Numbered from the stretch's first letter, positions 1 to 9,648 are shown. The stretch is DNA of 29,294 bases from Chara braunii (GCA_003427395.1 BFEA01000029.1:712863-742156); one strand, 5' to 3'. Numbers and translations are program-made. Notes: generated by a model from the letters alone, not told the origin.

Positions 1-1700
1 GACGGTGTAGTTAGTTTTGAGGTTAGTTGGTTAGGATTGGAGTTAGTAGAAGGTCGGACTGCGCGGAGCTATGGCGGGAGTGGCAGAAACGAAAGGTAGG
101 AAAGTTGTGGATTCATTAATTTCCTAACGGATTTTAGTCGAATAAGAACCGATTTTGTGGTTCTGTAGCCGGGCGAGTCTGTTAGTAAGGTTAGTCTGGC
201 TATAAGGTTGGTAGGTTTAGAGTTGGAGAAAAGGGTGAACTTGGGCTGAAAAGTAGTGCACCAGGCGCATGCAACGAAGGAGAATTGAATTAGGCGGGTT
301 CTTTGGGCCAGGGGCACCAGCGATTGGAGATAGTGAGGGAAAGACTGGGCATCGTGCTGGTGTCGGGAGGAAGAGGCCAGCGGGAAAAGTGATTTGTAAG
401 TAATAATGAATATATCCGAACCTTAGTGGAAAGTTCATTCTACGTTATACTTACGGGGTAGAGCTAGACTAGGCTAGCAGCCACTATACTACCCACTGTC
501 CCAACCGTTAGGCAGTTTGATGTTGGTGATGATGCTAGTAGTAGTCGGAGTACTCGTCCTTGAAGTACCCGCCTATAGTCGGTATGTCGTGGTTCTGACT
601 ACGGCTTGTTGGTCTTGCCATAAAGATTGCAGTGCGGGGCGAACCGGAAGCCGGGCTACGACGCCAAATCGAATGCATACCGAGCGTGTGGATTGGAGGG
701 GTATCGGTCTGTGTTTTACTGTAGGTACGATCAATCAATCTGTGACTTGAGGACAACCGCAGGATTAGGAGCCTGCCTATTTTCCAGTATGCCGCCTATC
801 TGGCTATGAGGGATGATGAGTGTCCTAGCAAAAGGACCAAAGACTTGACTGTTGGCCGATGTGCTGGCCACCACTGTCATGCTCGGCTGGCAAGTTGGGG
901 ATATTATCGGACGGCCTGACTATGTACGAGCAGTGAAGAGAAGGGGGCAGGTTGCAGAGCCCTGGAGGCTCGACTGTTGGCTGAGACTGGCCGCTGCGCA
1001 TTGCCCCATACTACGACACGCTGTTCTATACCGCTGTGCTGCAGGCGGCGCGTGAGCNGCTTCTNTTAAGCTGCGNATGCGCTATTGTTGATTGCTGCAT
1101 TCAGCTGCANGTTGNTGAAGGTAGCCGTCGCGGGATGCTGTTGCANGTGACCGTTGCATGCCGGTGTTACTGCTGGCCNCACTCCAGTTGTATCTAAGCG
1201 CTATTGCGGGCTACTGTACGGTTGTGGTTAGGCTGCNNGAGGGGTTGTTGTCGCAGCATGGTAGGATGGAGGCCTGGGGAGGAGATCCGACCGGACGAAT
1301 AGGGGTTTAGTGCTGCGATTTAGGANGCCGTNAGGGGGTTGATTTCGGTAGTTTGACTTTCAGTTGAACAAGNTGTTATGTTGGCCGCCATTGCGAGGCC
1401 CTCAGACGATTGAAGATAACGAGGCCCTCTCCCGCGAGTCTNAGAGCACCCTTCTTGTATNTGAGCGACTCAAAACTTTCTCCTTCTGCNCTTCTAAATC
1501 TCANTCTAGTCCTTGGTTACGAGAGGAAGGCGGCAGGCGGGATNGCAACCCGTAAGTCCGCGTCAAGACTCTGTGGGGAGTCCACCCACCGATTGTCGGA
1601 GCTCTGCCNGAACTCAGGAAGAGTTCTGGAGGCAGGGAATCGTCANGTAAACCATTTCCATCTGTACAACCTACTACCACCCATGTTTGTTTATCCCCCT
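1..1700 (-). repeat. Diverged long repeat, left copy (family shared with 11410-13560)
   Basis: Read on the minus strand, this segment is colinear with the plus strand of about 11410-13450. Three anchors are clear by eye. Plus 1379-1545 matches the reverse complement of about 11500-11645, including GGTTACGAGAGG and GGCCCTCTC. Plus 853-880 (GCCGATGTGCTGGCCA) matches the reverse complement near 12130. Plus 100-245 matches the reverse complement of about 13220-13345 (TAACTCTAAACCTAC; GAAATCCGTT-like). Identity is patchy with many indels, so the copies are old. Bases 1048-1780 contain scattered single Ns, which suggests poor consensus or collapsed repeat copies. I recognise no protein in any frame. 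The repeat probably continues left of the window. Confidence 0.7.
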
Positions 1701-1903
1701 GCANTATGACTGTTGTATGCNTNAGGTTGTCCCTATAGTTNTTTTGCTTTCTCTTNAGGACTAACCANATCAAAAGAAAAGGAATGTATGAGAGTGAAGC
1801 ATAAGTTTCAGNTTATTTTTGTCTGAAAGCAGACTAAGGTATGAATTGGGGGAAGGTGGGAGGAANGCAGTTTTGCATGCGTTTANAAGGGTCAACCAAA
1901 GCC

Positions 1904-2682
1904 TGAGCATTNTTTCTACTGTGAATGGCTCATGGCTATGTTTATTTGGCTGTTTTCTGAAGGACCAGGCATTGTTTCTAATGTGAATGGCCTGGTTGCT
2001 ATGTTTATCTAGTTGTTTTCTNGGCTCATGGCTATGTTTATTTGGCTGTTTTCTGAAGGACCAGGCATTGTTTCTAATGTGAATGGCCTGGTTGCTATGT
2101 TTATCTAGTTGTTTTCTGGAGGACCAGACATTGTTTCTACTGTGAATGGTCTGTTTACTTTAGTTAACTCTGGGGGTTTGCCTGATTGAAGGGGTTTAAA
2201 TTCTTGTTTTATTCTGAGAGAGGATTTATGGTCTAAGGCTAAGCATTGTTTCTACTTTGAATGGTTTAGGCTGAAAATCACGCACGTAAACTAAACTAAG
2301 TATAAAGGAAAGTACTTTATATATGTTTGCATGTGAACTTGCAGCTGGACATAGTTTCTACTGTGAATGCTTCAGCGTTAAGTCATATCATCAAGAAGAG
2401 AAAGAGAAAAATACAAAGTATAAACAAAAATAATATGATCAAGCTGAACATTGTTTCCATGACGAATGGTTCAGTCCCCTGCCCATATTTGCTTCCCTTT
2501 TTGAAAACAAAGTCAGAGAAATATTTAATTTTGGATATTAAACGGCTCAGGGTGGCTAGGCATTATTTCCATGGCGAATGGCCTAATCATATGTCCAAAA
2601 GAAGAGAGAAGTAGTTGTGCAACCTGTTCATGTAAACCTTAAAGACAAGTTGGACATTGTTTCTACTGTGAATGGTCCAGCT
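1904..2682 (+). repeat. Array of nine stem-loops with fixed 19-nt loop and covarying stems
   Basis: Nine copies of a hairpin lie 62-115 bp apart. Each has a stem of 4-8 bp closing a loop of exactly 19 nt with consensus ATTGTTTCTACTGTGAATG. Stem arms are: TGAGC 1904/GCTCA 1928; ACCAGGC 1964/GCCTGGT 1990; the same pair at 2060/2086; CAGAC 2125/GTCTG 2149; CTAAGC 2239/GTTTAG 2264; GCTGGA 2344/TTCAGC 2371; CTGAAC 2444/GTTCAG 2469; TAGGC 2557/GCCTA 2581; AGTTGGAC 2648/GTCCAGCT 2675. Stem sequences differ between copies but stay complementary, often by G-T wobble, while the loop sequence is conserved. In the sixth copy the loop-closing pair is C/C. Sequence between hairpins is AT-rich and not conserved. 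No protein is recognisable. The function is unknown. Confidence 0.85.
1927..2118 (+). repeat. Exact 96-bp tandem duplication with an N at the junction
   Basis: Bases 1927-2022 and 2023-2118 read identically except that base 2022 is N where the second copy has G. Each unit carries one stem-loop of the ACCAGGC/GCCTGGT type. Neighbouring hairpin units differ from each other strongly, so perfect identity of just these two suggests either a very recent duplication or an assembly overlap that was not merged. Confidence 0.8.
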
Positions 2683-2976
2683 CTGTGTCTTATGTAAGAT
2701 GGGTATAAAGATTTAAGAACTTTAAAAGATTCATAAACTATCTATATGGAATGAACTTGGGGTTGGTGAGAGTACTTACCTTTGTGGTTTGACTTGCATG
2801 TGATTGAGTGAGGCCACTACTTAGTCTGAGTTTTCGGTTGATAGGTAATTGCTTTAGTTGCTCGCCACGTGCTAGAGCTAAAGGAGTTAGTTTCAATTCC
2901 TGCATTTTCTGAGCTAAGTTTTTTTTTTACTTAGATCAAATCTCGCTTTTTCTGGGATCATTTTTTTATACTGGGC

Positions 2977-3530
2977 TTTGTATAAATCTTGGCAAGCTAC
3001 TTTCTCTACGGGAAGCGCTGCCGAAATTTTTACAGACCCAAGGAGTTAGTCTAATTTTTGACTTGTCAAAGTTCAACTTGTCTTTTCTTTATATCTGACC
3101 TAGTAAAAATTTGGAAAGTCTCTTTTTCTAAAGGGAGTGCTGCCTAAATTTTTGCTAATTCAGAGAGTTAGACAAATTTTGACTTTGAGAAGTCAAGGTT
3201 ATTCTCAAATTCTGAACTTGGCCTTGTATAAATTTTGAAAAAACACTTTTCTACAGGGAGTGCTGCCGAAATTTCTGCAAAACTAAGGAGTTAGTTGAAT
3301 CTTGTCTAAGTTGAACTCAGGTTGTTTTTTGAGTTCATATCTTACTTAGTATGAATCGGGGAAGTCTCCCTTTCTAAAGGGAGTGCTACCCTAATTCCTA
3401 CTAATTCAGGGAGCTAGACAAAATTTGACTTTCCAGAGTTTGAGATTATTTTTACTTTCATATTTAGAGTTATATAAATTTTGGAAATACATTTTTCCTA
3501 TGGGAATCGCTGCCGAAATTTTTCTAGTTT
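2977..3530 (+). repeat. Five tandem 123-bp repeats in exact register, hairpin-forming
   Basis: The anchor GGGAGTGCTGCC or a close variant begins at 3010, 3133, 3256, 3379 and 3502, a period of exactly 123 bp each time although the units are well diverged. Each unit has an outer stem, for example AAAAATTTGG at 3105 with CCTAAATTTTT at 3143, and AAATTTTGG with CCGAAATTT in the third and fifth units. An inner stem is clearest in unit four (CTCCCTT/AAGGGAG). Some units also have a second hairpin downstream, such as GACTT/AAGTC in unit two and GAACTCA/TGAGTTC in unit three. Stops occur throughout, so the multiple-of-three period does not reflect coding. The fifth unit runs into the LTR. Confidence 0.85.
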
Positions 3531-4525
3531 AGAGAAAGGGGATTCCATTTTTTACGCTTGCTTGTTAAAGATTTTTATGGTTGGACATTGTAGTCTGTGG
3601 CAACCGTCAAAGTCAAACTCCTTGACTTTCGCCGCAGGCCTGGAGTGAAGCCCACCTCTAGGCCACCACAAGTATGGACCTGTGTACCACCCACTCTGCA
3701 TAAGGTGCAGAAGAGGGTGTGTGGTCTTGAACTGCGTTTGGCGGTTGTCCAGCGTCGAGAGATTAACCCTCAAGGCGCGTGTCAGCCGACACTTGAGTGT
3801 CGAATGCGACCCTCGAGATTAACGAGGACCGAGTAAGTATGGGTACTACATAGTACGCCATCATTGCGACCGCTTGCGTATGCTTGCATTGCGAGTCGAT
3901 ATGAGTTAGCCCTGCGTCCGCGTGATCTTATACTAAGTCTCGCGCTCGACGTCTATTTGATTTCTGCGTTGGAAAGTTATGGGTTGGCTACCGAGGGGCT
4001 AGGAGCGTTGTCGCGTTGTTTGTGTTGTGTTGTTTCGTATATGTGTTGTTTTGTGTGTATGTGTGTTTGTAAAGTGGAGTGCGCGTGGTGTGTGGGATGC
4101 GTCCTAGTCGACCGAAGACGAGCCGCGCTTGGGACTTCAGCCCCCCAAGATGTCGGTTCTCGTGCGGGTCCGATAAGCGTATTACCGCGCGTGCCCCATA
4201 TGCTACAGCGAACAAGAAACGCCCTCGGCTGGTCCACCTCTGCAATCGCAACTGATTAGCTTTCGTTATGTGGACTGGTAGCTTGGAGGGGATACGCCCA
4301 CCGAAGGGAGGTGACAACTCCCGTTAGGTGGAGGTAAGTCGTGCCTCGCGTAGGCCCTATCCTGTCGTAGGGGTTCGCGAGAGGTATGGCTGGCGCACTC
4401 GGCCGGAGTGGCTTGCGGAAACTCCATATATATATTTGCGACGAGGATTTAGACCAACTCCTGTGTGACGCGGCCGGGAGGGTCCTGCGCTGCCCTGGTG
4501 CGGTGCTGGACCGATGCGCTCGACA
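3531..4525 (+). repeat. LTR of a Ty3/gypsy-type element, plus orientation
   Basis: About 995 bp match the reverse complement of 28285-29294 almost throughout. Both copies end at the same CGACA (CA at 4524-4525 here), which is how an LTR ends. The 5' boundary is uncertain: a TG candidate lies at 3559 or 3563, but similarity reaches back to about 3531. Conserved between the copies are a 16-bp palindrome at 3787-3802 (CGACACTTGAGTGTCG), a 14-bp palindrome at 3843-3856 (GTACTACATAGTAC), and a splice-donor-like GAGGTAAGT at 4331. A TG-rich stretch at about 4018-4075 is not well shared. The bases after 4525 are LINE sequence, not a primer binding site, so this is a solo LTR or the 3' LTR of an element lying to the left. 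ORFs inside it are not conserved and are ignored. Confidence 0.75.
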
Positions 4526-5420
4526 GCGGTGAGAGGTGGCCATTTAGCATTATATTTGTTGATGTTCCTGCATAGAAGCATGTGACCAACTGTCTTAACA
4601 CCGGGCCAAAATTCATTTTGTCAAGGCACATGTCTAGAAAGCACCAATCCCCATGATCGTTGGTCTTCTCAAAGTTGATGAAGAGGATTGTCGCTTCTAC
4701 TCCCCTTTGTCTGGCATATTTGATCGTTTCATTTACCAATAATATATTGTCTTGTATGTTCCGGTTAGGCATGAAGCATGTTTGGTCCATATGGATGAGG
4801 GCCGTCAAATGAGGCAGGAGCCGGTTGCAGAGGGTTTTTGTTTCTATCTTGTATGGGATAGGAAGGAGTGTGATAGGTCTGTAGTTGCTTAAAATATCCT
4901 CCTTATCTCTCGTCTTGTATATAAGGGTGGTGACTCCCTCGCTTAGCAGCGGGCCGAAGGTTCCTTCCTGCCGGGCTGCTTGCACGTATTCCATGATGTC
5001 TTCCCCCTGTTTTTCCTATAAGGTAATCCAAAATTCTTTGGGGAAGGCATCCAGTCTCGGAGTTTTATCGTCGTCCATGTCTTGTAGTACCTCAAGTATT
5101 TCTTCCCTAGTCAGTGGGCTCTCTAATGTTTGTCTTTGTTGTTGTGATAGGAGCGCCCCCAAATTTTGCAGCAACGATGTCCTTGCTTGAGTTAGAGCAT
5201 CTTCTCCTCACTGTGTCAAGTGCGAGGTGAAGAGGTTTTGATAGTACAGTGTGGCATAATCAACCACCTTGTAGGGATTTGTCGTTGTTGGTTGTGGGCA
5301 GTCAAACGGGTGTTTCAGGACAGCAACCAAATTTTGTCTACATCTGCACTTCGCCTTTTGGAAGAAGGCTTTGGACATTGTGCCTTTGTGTATGAGTGCT
5401 TGGATCCTCCACGCTTCCAC
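4526..5420 (-). pseudogene. LINE reverse transcriptase, 3'-truncated and decayed
   Basis: The minus strand encodes the N-terminal half of a non-LTR reverse transcriptase. Recognisable blocks are LTREEILEVLQDMDDDK followed by PKEFWITL (about 5015-5120), NYRPITLLP (about 4861-4890), FMPNRNIQDNILLVNETI, and motif A as FINFEKTND (about 4658-4688), where the usual catalytic Asp is Asn. In-frame stops lie at 5208-5210 (TGA) and 5016-5018 (TAG). The reading breaks off after NIMLNGHLSP exactly where the plus-strand LTR ends at 4525, so motif B, the YADD box, the rest of RT and the 3' tail are missing. In the living family this enzyme copies the element's RNA at a nicked target site. This copy cannot be active. 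Confidence 0.85.
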
Positions 5421-6575
5421 CCTTTTGGTCTAGGTAGGCTTGGAGGTGGTCACGGACTTGCTGCCGTTGGTCAAATGTATTCTTGTCTAAGGGGCGGTCT
5501 GCTAGCTCGATGTCCCATTCTTCCAGTGACTTAAGCAGTGCTTCCAGGACTTCCTTTTTTTCCCTTGCATGTTTGATTGAAAATTTCTTGACCCATTCTC
5601 TCAGCCTGGCCACCCCTTCATTAAACCATTCGACCCGCGAGGAGTGTCGGTCTTTGCAAGTGGACCAGTGCGCCGAGAACTCTGTCACTTGGTCCTTAAG
5701 TTGGTCCAACTTGAAGAGAGAGGTGTTGAGTTTGTAGAAGCCGTGACCTCTTTCTATAAGGGTGTGGAAGAAAAGACCGAGCATGGTGCATTTATGGTTC
5801 AAGGCCCTGCATGGGCTGACCGGACTTATTTCTGCCACAACCAGCGCCCCGGTGAGGTCCCGGGACGTCAGTATGAGATCTATTCGGGAATTGGAGAGTC
5901 CCGCCTCTCCCCTAGATCTTATGCATGCATAGGCTCTTTTGTTCGGGCGTAGCAGTCTATATGTGTCCACAAGTTGTTTTTCTGCCATTAGGTGGCCCAG
6001 TTAGGTGATGTTAGGCGTCACTGGGTGGGAGTCCAGGAGTGTTGCTGACCTCCTGTCCATATTAGGGTCCGGTGTTATATTGAGGTCACCTGCAATTATG
6101 ACTGGGTCCTCCCACGGGATGTGTTCCTCCAGATCATGCAGGAAGGCCACTCGCTCAATCAGGTCGTTTGGTCCATACGCACTTACCAGGCATACTCTTT
6201 CTTCCCCCAATGTGGCCAGCAGGTACACCCACCTTTTGTTTTGTTGATCGTCAGTTGGGATGAGCCTTGAGGAGAGTGGTCGCCAAAGGGTCACTCCGGC
6301 TGATGCACATGCTGATGTCGGCGCTGCGAAGGACTGATACGGCCAGATTCTAGACATTGTGGCATTGTGGGCAGGCGAGCCTGACTGGTGGGTTTCTCGT
6401 ACACAGACGGCGTCCGACTGCCTGGCTGGCCATCATTCAGATGTTCCCAGATGATATTCTTTTTTTGGTTAGTAGCTGTCATGAGGCCATTCAAGTTCAG
6501 CGCCTTTATAAGCAGATCTGCCTGTGAAAGTTTTTTGAGCCATCGCGGGAATCGGCGAATCAGTGGAGGCACCAC
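5338..6575 (-). pseudogene. LINE apurinic-like endonuclease (EEP domain), frameshifted
   Basis: This is the N-terminal endonuclease of the LINE pol protein, which in active relatives nicks the target DNA. Visible blocks, N to C, are IKALNLNGL (the usual start of the domain), VSAYGPND (about 6161-6185), VIIAGDLNITPDPNMDR (about 6050-6105, with the catalytic D-x-N), and SRIDLILTS (about 5862-5891, with catalytic Asp). The first block is in a different frame from the rest, with a shift near 6400. A stop lies at 6001-6003, and another frameshift near 5340-5420 precedes the RT linker. A proline-rich stretch encoded at about 6580-6760 precedes the domain. The fragments follow the usual LINE order with the RT downstream. 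Confidence 0.85.
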
Positions 6576-6821
6576 CGGTGACAGGGGGAGGGGGGAGTGT
6601 GGGGGGCGCCGCTGAGCTGAGGGTGTCCCGGTGTCTGGAGGTGTGGGTGGAGCGGGTGAGCAGGGGTACAGTGGTGGGGGTAAAGGAAGTAGTGGCGGTG
6701 CCTGATTGTGGTCCGTCGATTCCGTGTTGCTGGCGCCGGGTTGGTTAGTGCAGTCCTTTTCCGTAGATTATTTTAGTTATTCAGAGGCTTTCTAGAGTGG
6801 CATTGTGAAGGGAGGGTCATC

Positions 6822-8388
6822 TCATATATTGGCCTTGTCCAGGAAGTCTTCTTCTAGGATTTGTTGTAAGAAACAGTGAATTTGGGCTAGTGTCCACGTG
6901 GCATTAGACTTCAGTCCGCGTGTCCGCAGGTCCCTCAGTTCCTCGAGCAAGTACCAACAAATATTAGGTTGCGGCGTGTTGTTGTCGTCAAACAACAACA
7001 CGACAAGTGTGATGCCCTTGGGAAACGGGTGGCCATTGCAGATTGCCACCCGTATTGGGTTACAATCCTTGTTGTCTTTGCATTTTTCTTGTGTCATCTG
7101 CAGGATCGTGGGTTTCGTGTGTAAAACTCTCCAACCTTGCACAATAAGATCGCCCTTGTATTGTTGCCCCGTCCCTGTCGATGTGTCGTAGTTGGCCAGT
7201 CTACCTGCCGGCCTCAGGCCCAGTTGCCACTGCTGATTGGCCATCCTTCTTAGCGGCAGCAGCAGGGTCCCTTGCATTTGTTGGTTCTGCCGACCTGCTG
7301 CTGTCGGGGCGACTGATGTCATCAAATCCGTCACCTTACCCCCCATGTTGGGCTTAATAGCTCCCAGCCAAGGGGGTTGTCATGACTGTTGCTGATCAGT
7401 CTCTCCGGGGGGCGGGATGACATTTTTCCTTGTGTCAACGTCCTGATCGCAGTCAGGCATTGGGGCGTGTCTCTCCCCTGTGTCCCAACCTCCCAATGTG
7501 AGTCGTCGATAGACGGAGTATACTGTATCCCCTTGTGAGTGGCAATCCATGGCCACGGATACCCTTTGATCGGTCTTGCGGTTGAGATTCATAGTCGGGG
7601 GAGGGCTCCGTGGTAGATGGATTCGTGTTGTTTCCGCAGGCTGACGCCTCTGAACTAAGTCTAAAGATTCAGCAGGGTCTGAGGAGTCCGACTGCATATT
7701 AATCACTTCCGAAGAGAGCGCTTTTAAGGCATCTTTCTCCTGCTCCCGTGGGAGCGGGGCAATCAACAGCAGCGATTTGTGGAGGTGTGAGGGATCATCT
7801 CCTCTATCGGTACTGCCTGAGTGGTGATCGCATTCGGGTCTTCTTTTTCTAATACTTGAGCTATCTCATGAACCCACACCTCCTGCCATTGTCGTCCCTG
7901 GACAGAGAACGCAACATGGGAATCGTCATGGCACAGAGTAGAAAGGGTTGACGAGATCCTTTCGGACTGTCGATGTGGCTTGACTTTGAGAATAATAGTC
8001 CTAACCGTGGCTATTATTGCCTTTCCCACTGTCAGTCATTCTATGCTAGCCGGGTCATCGTAGCAGTTTATGGTATCCTGTATGAGATCATGGTTCAGGA
8101 GTGTTCTCGGATCTGTTCCTAGTGCAGAGGCGGTATGTGTTCGTGCAGCGAGATGGCCTGGGGCGAGAGCAGGTTCAACAGGATCCAGTCCGCCAGCTCT
8201 TTGATGTGAGTTATTACCTGTTTGCTCCTATTGAGCAACCTTCCCGCTTTCTGCGTTTTATTTCTTTTCCGTTCTTTTTGCGGGGGTGATTGCGTGTTTG
8301 GATGTTGAGACGCCACATTCTCATTGGTTGAGGATGGGGCGGTCTCAGTCGGGGACTTTTCTTGTGTTTGTCCGGTGGCATCACTCAT
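6822..8388 (-). pseudogene. LINE ORF1-like protein, broken into several frames
   Basis: Upstream of the endonuclease on the same strand lie coding-like fragments. One starts at the ATG at 8388 (MSDATGQTQEKS), is Ser/Thr/Pro- and Lys/Arg-rich and ends at 8119. A fragment of about 88 residues covers 8029-7763, another covers 7766-7380, and one of 174 residues covers 7346-6822. The last two share a frame and are parted only by a TGA at 7380. A stop and frame changes separate the others. Position suggests ORF1, the RNA-binding protein of LINEs. I see no CCHC knuckle or clear RRM, so the assignment rests mainly on context. The long Gln-rich and hydrophobic stretches (such as GITLVVLLFDD) are not diagnostic. 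Confidence 0.5.
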
Positions 8389-8430
8389 GGATTGATCTGT
8401 ATTAGGGGTTGTCTTAGGTAAGACCTTGGT

Positions 8431-8521
8431 TAAGGGTTCGTAGCCTAGTTGGTTAGAGCACCGGCATCTCAAGGGACAGGTTTTGGGCTCGACTCCAATC
8501 AGCCTCAGCCTGTCCTACGAA
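8431..8521 (+). ncRNA. tRNA-like segment (SINE-type head) with A and B boxes
   Basis: An A box (TAGCCTAGTTGG, 8441-8452) and a B box (GGCTCGACTCC, 8486-8496) are 33 bp apart, as in tRNA genes and tRNA-derived SINEs. The 13-nt strand at 8509-8521 (CCTGTCCTACGAA) is complementary to two separated pieces upstream: TTCGTAG at 8437-8443 and GGACAGG at 8474-8480. A proper anticodon arm and acceptor stem are not evident, so this is not a functional tRNA gene. It lies just upstream of the LINE ORF1 start, on the opposite strand. It may be a SINE head or a Pol III-derived repeat; no 3' tail could be assigned. Confidence 0.5.
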
Positions 8522-8609
8522 TGCTTGGGCTCGAGTTAGGTTGACAACCCACGGAGTACTAGTCCCCCAGCCTAGCATAGCTGTGGTAGCTCTTGGGATA
8601 GCAAGGATG

Positions 8610-8861
8610 ATAACACAATCCATACTCCATAAACAACTGGGGTGCAGGGGGGGATGGGCCGGAGGTTCTCGCTGGTAGGAATTGGCCCTGTGGCGAACTG
8701 GTGCAGGTTAGGGGATCGATAACCCTCCCCCCTCAATATTATGATAATAGCAGGGGGTAGAGATAATACCTTCATAATAACATAACCCATAATCCATAAC
8801 CAAGCGGGGTGCAGGAGGGGGTGGGCCGGAGGTCTTCCCTAGCAGGAATCGACGCTGTGGC
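8610..8861 (+). repeat. 85-bp direct repeat pair
   Basis: Bases 8610-8694 and 8777-8861 are two related 85-bp units, 167 bp apart. Both hold the order CCATAAnnAA, GGGGTGCAGG, GGGCCGGAGG, AGGAATnG and CTGTGGC. They are diverged, so this is not a recent duplication. The unit is non-coding as far as I can see. A T tract (8893-8917, broken by one G) follows. On the minus strand it would read as a poly(A) end. Confidence 0.7.
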
Positions 8862-8892
8862 TTTGAAGTGAAAACTAGTGCACTGGGAGGTG

Positions 8893-9648
8893 TTTTTTTT
8901 TTTTTGTTTTTTTTTTTGCGTCAGCCAAAAGGCGGGACGTCATGCATAGTCCAGGTGGGACCAGTGGGACCGGTGGGGCACGTGAGTGAGTCAGGCGGTC
9001 CTTTATTTTTGTGAGAGCCGGGAGAGGTTGTTTTGACAAACGGCGTCATCTGGAAGTGAGAAAGGAGGACGTAGGACTGCCTAGGACCACTTGACACTAG
9101 TGGGCATCACCGCAAACCATTCGGTACCAGTTGGTACCAACGCGCTCCCCTCCACTCTGGCTGGTGCTGGTCCTACGGGACTGACCCAGGGACGCTGCGG
9201 GACTACGGCGGTGCAACGCGGCGGAATTTGGGCCTAGGGCCCAAACTTCACTAATTCTGGCTGCCATTTTTCCCACTGTAGTGGGGAGATGCTGCCAAAA
9301 TTTTATTACAGCGGGTAAAAGGCAGCTAGGCTGTTGGCAACGGCACCAGGCTGAACATACTTGCGGCAAGGTTATTTTTTCACTTCTTTTTTTTTTCTTT
9401 TGCCCAGCTATATCGGAATTTCAGGAGGTAGTTGGGCTTTTGCCATTTCCAAAAGTGTTTTTCTTTTATTTTTCTGATAAGGGTTTGGAGAGATAAACCG
9501 CCTTTCTGTTTGATGTATTTGGACCATTTTTCCAGGGCAGATATATCGGGGAAAAGGTTGTACTTAGCCTGTTCCTTCATAACCCCTCAATTTCCAGGCC
9601 CCTTCTAAAAACGGGAGCTTGACAGAAGTTGCCAGAGGTAGCACCACA
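8893..9648. other. Unassigned stretch with T tracts
   Basis: No recognisable gene. T tracts at 8893-8917 and about 9383-9398 could be poly(A) tails of minus-strand retroposed sequence. A minus-strand ORF of 66 codons (9580-9380) ends in the second tract, but its product is unknown to me. A-rich sequence follows at 9668-9712. Confidence 0.4.

Noticed and set aside
69-1055. Several 60-82-codon ORFs at the left end
   Set aside because: They are not conserved in the homologous copy at 11410-13560 and resemble no protein.
1904-2682. CRISPR array
   Set aside because: The conserved part is a loop, the arms vary with complementarity, spacing is irregular (62-115 bp), and the sequence is eukaryotic.
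2977-3530. Coding tandem repeat (123 bp = 41 codons)
   Set aside because: Stops such as TTAG occur in the repeat units and no frame stays open through the array.
3864-4317. 131- and 109-codon ORFs in the left LTR
   Set aside because: The matching part of the right LTR does not keep these frames.
8441-8521. Functional tRNA gene
   Set aside because: A and B boxes are present but no cloverleaf with anticodon and acceptor stems can be drawn.
8893-8917. T tract as a Pol III terminator for the tRNA-like unit
   Set aside because: It lies about 370 bp downstream, after other repeats; a poly(A) end of minus-strand sequence is as likely.
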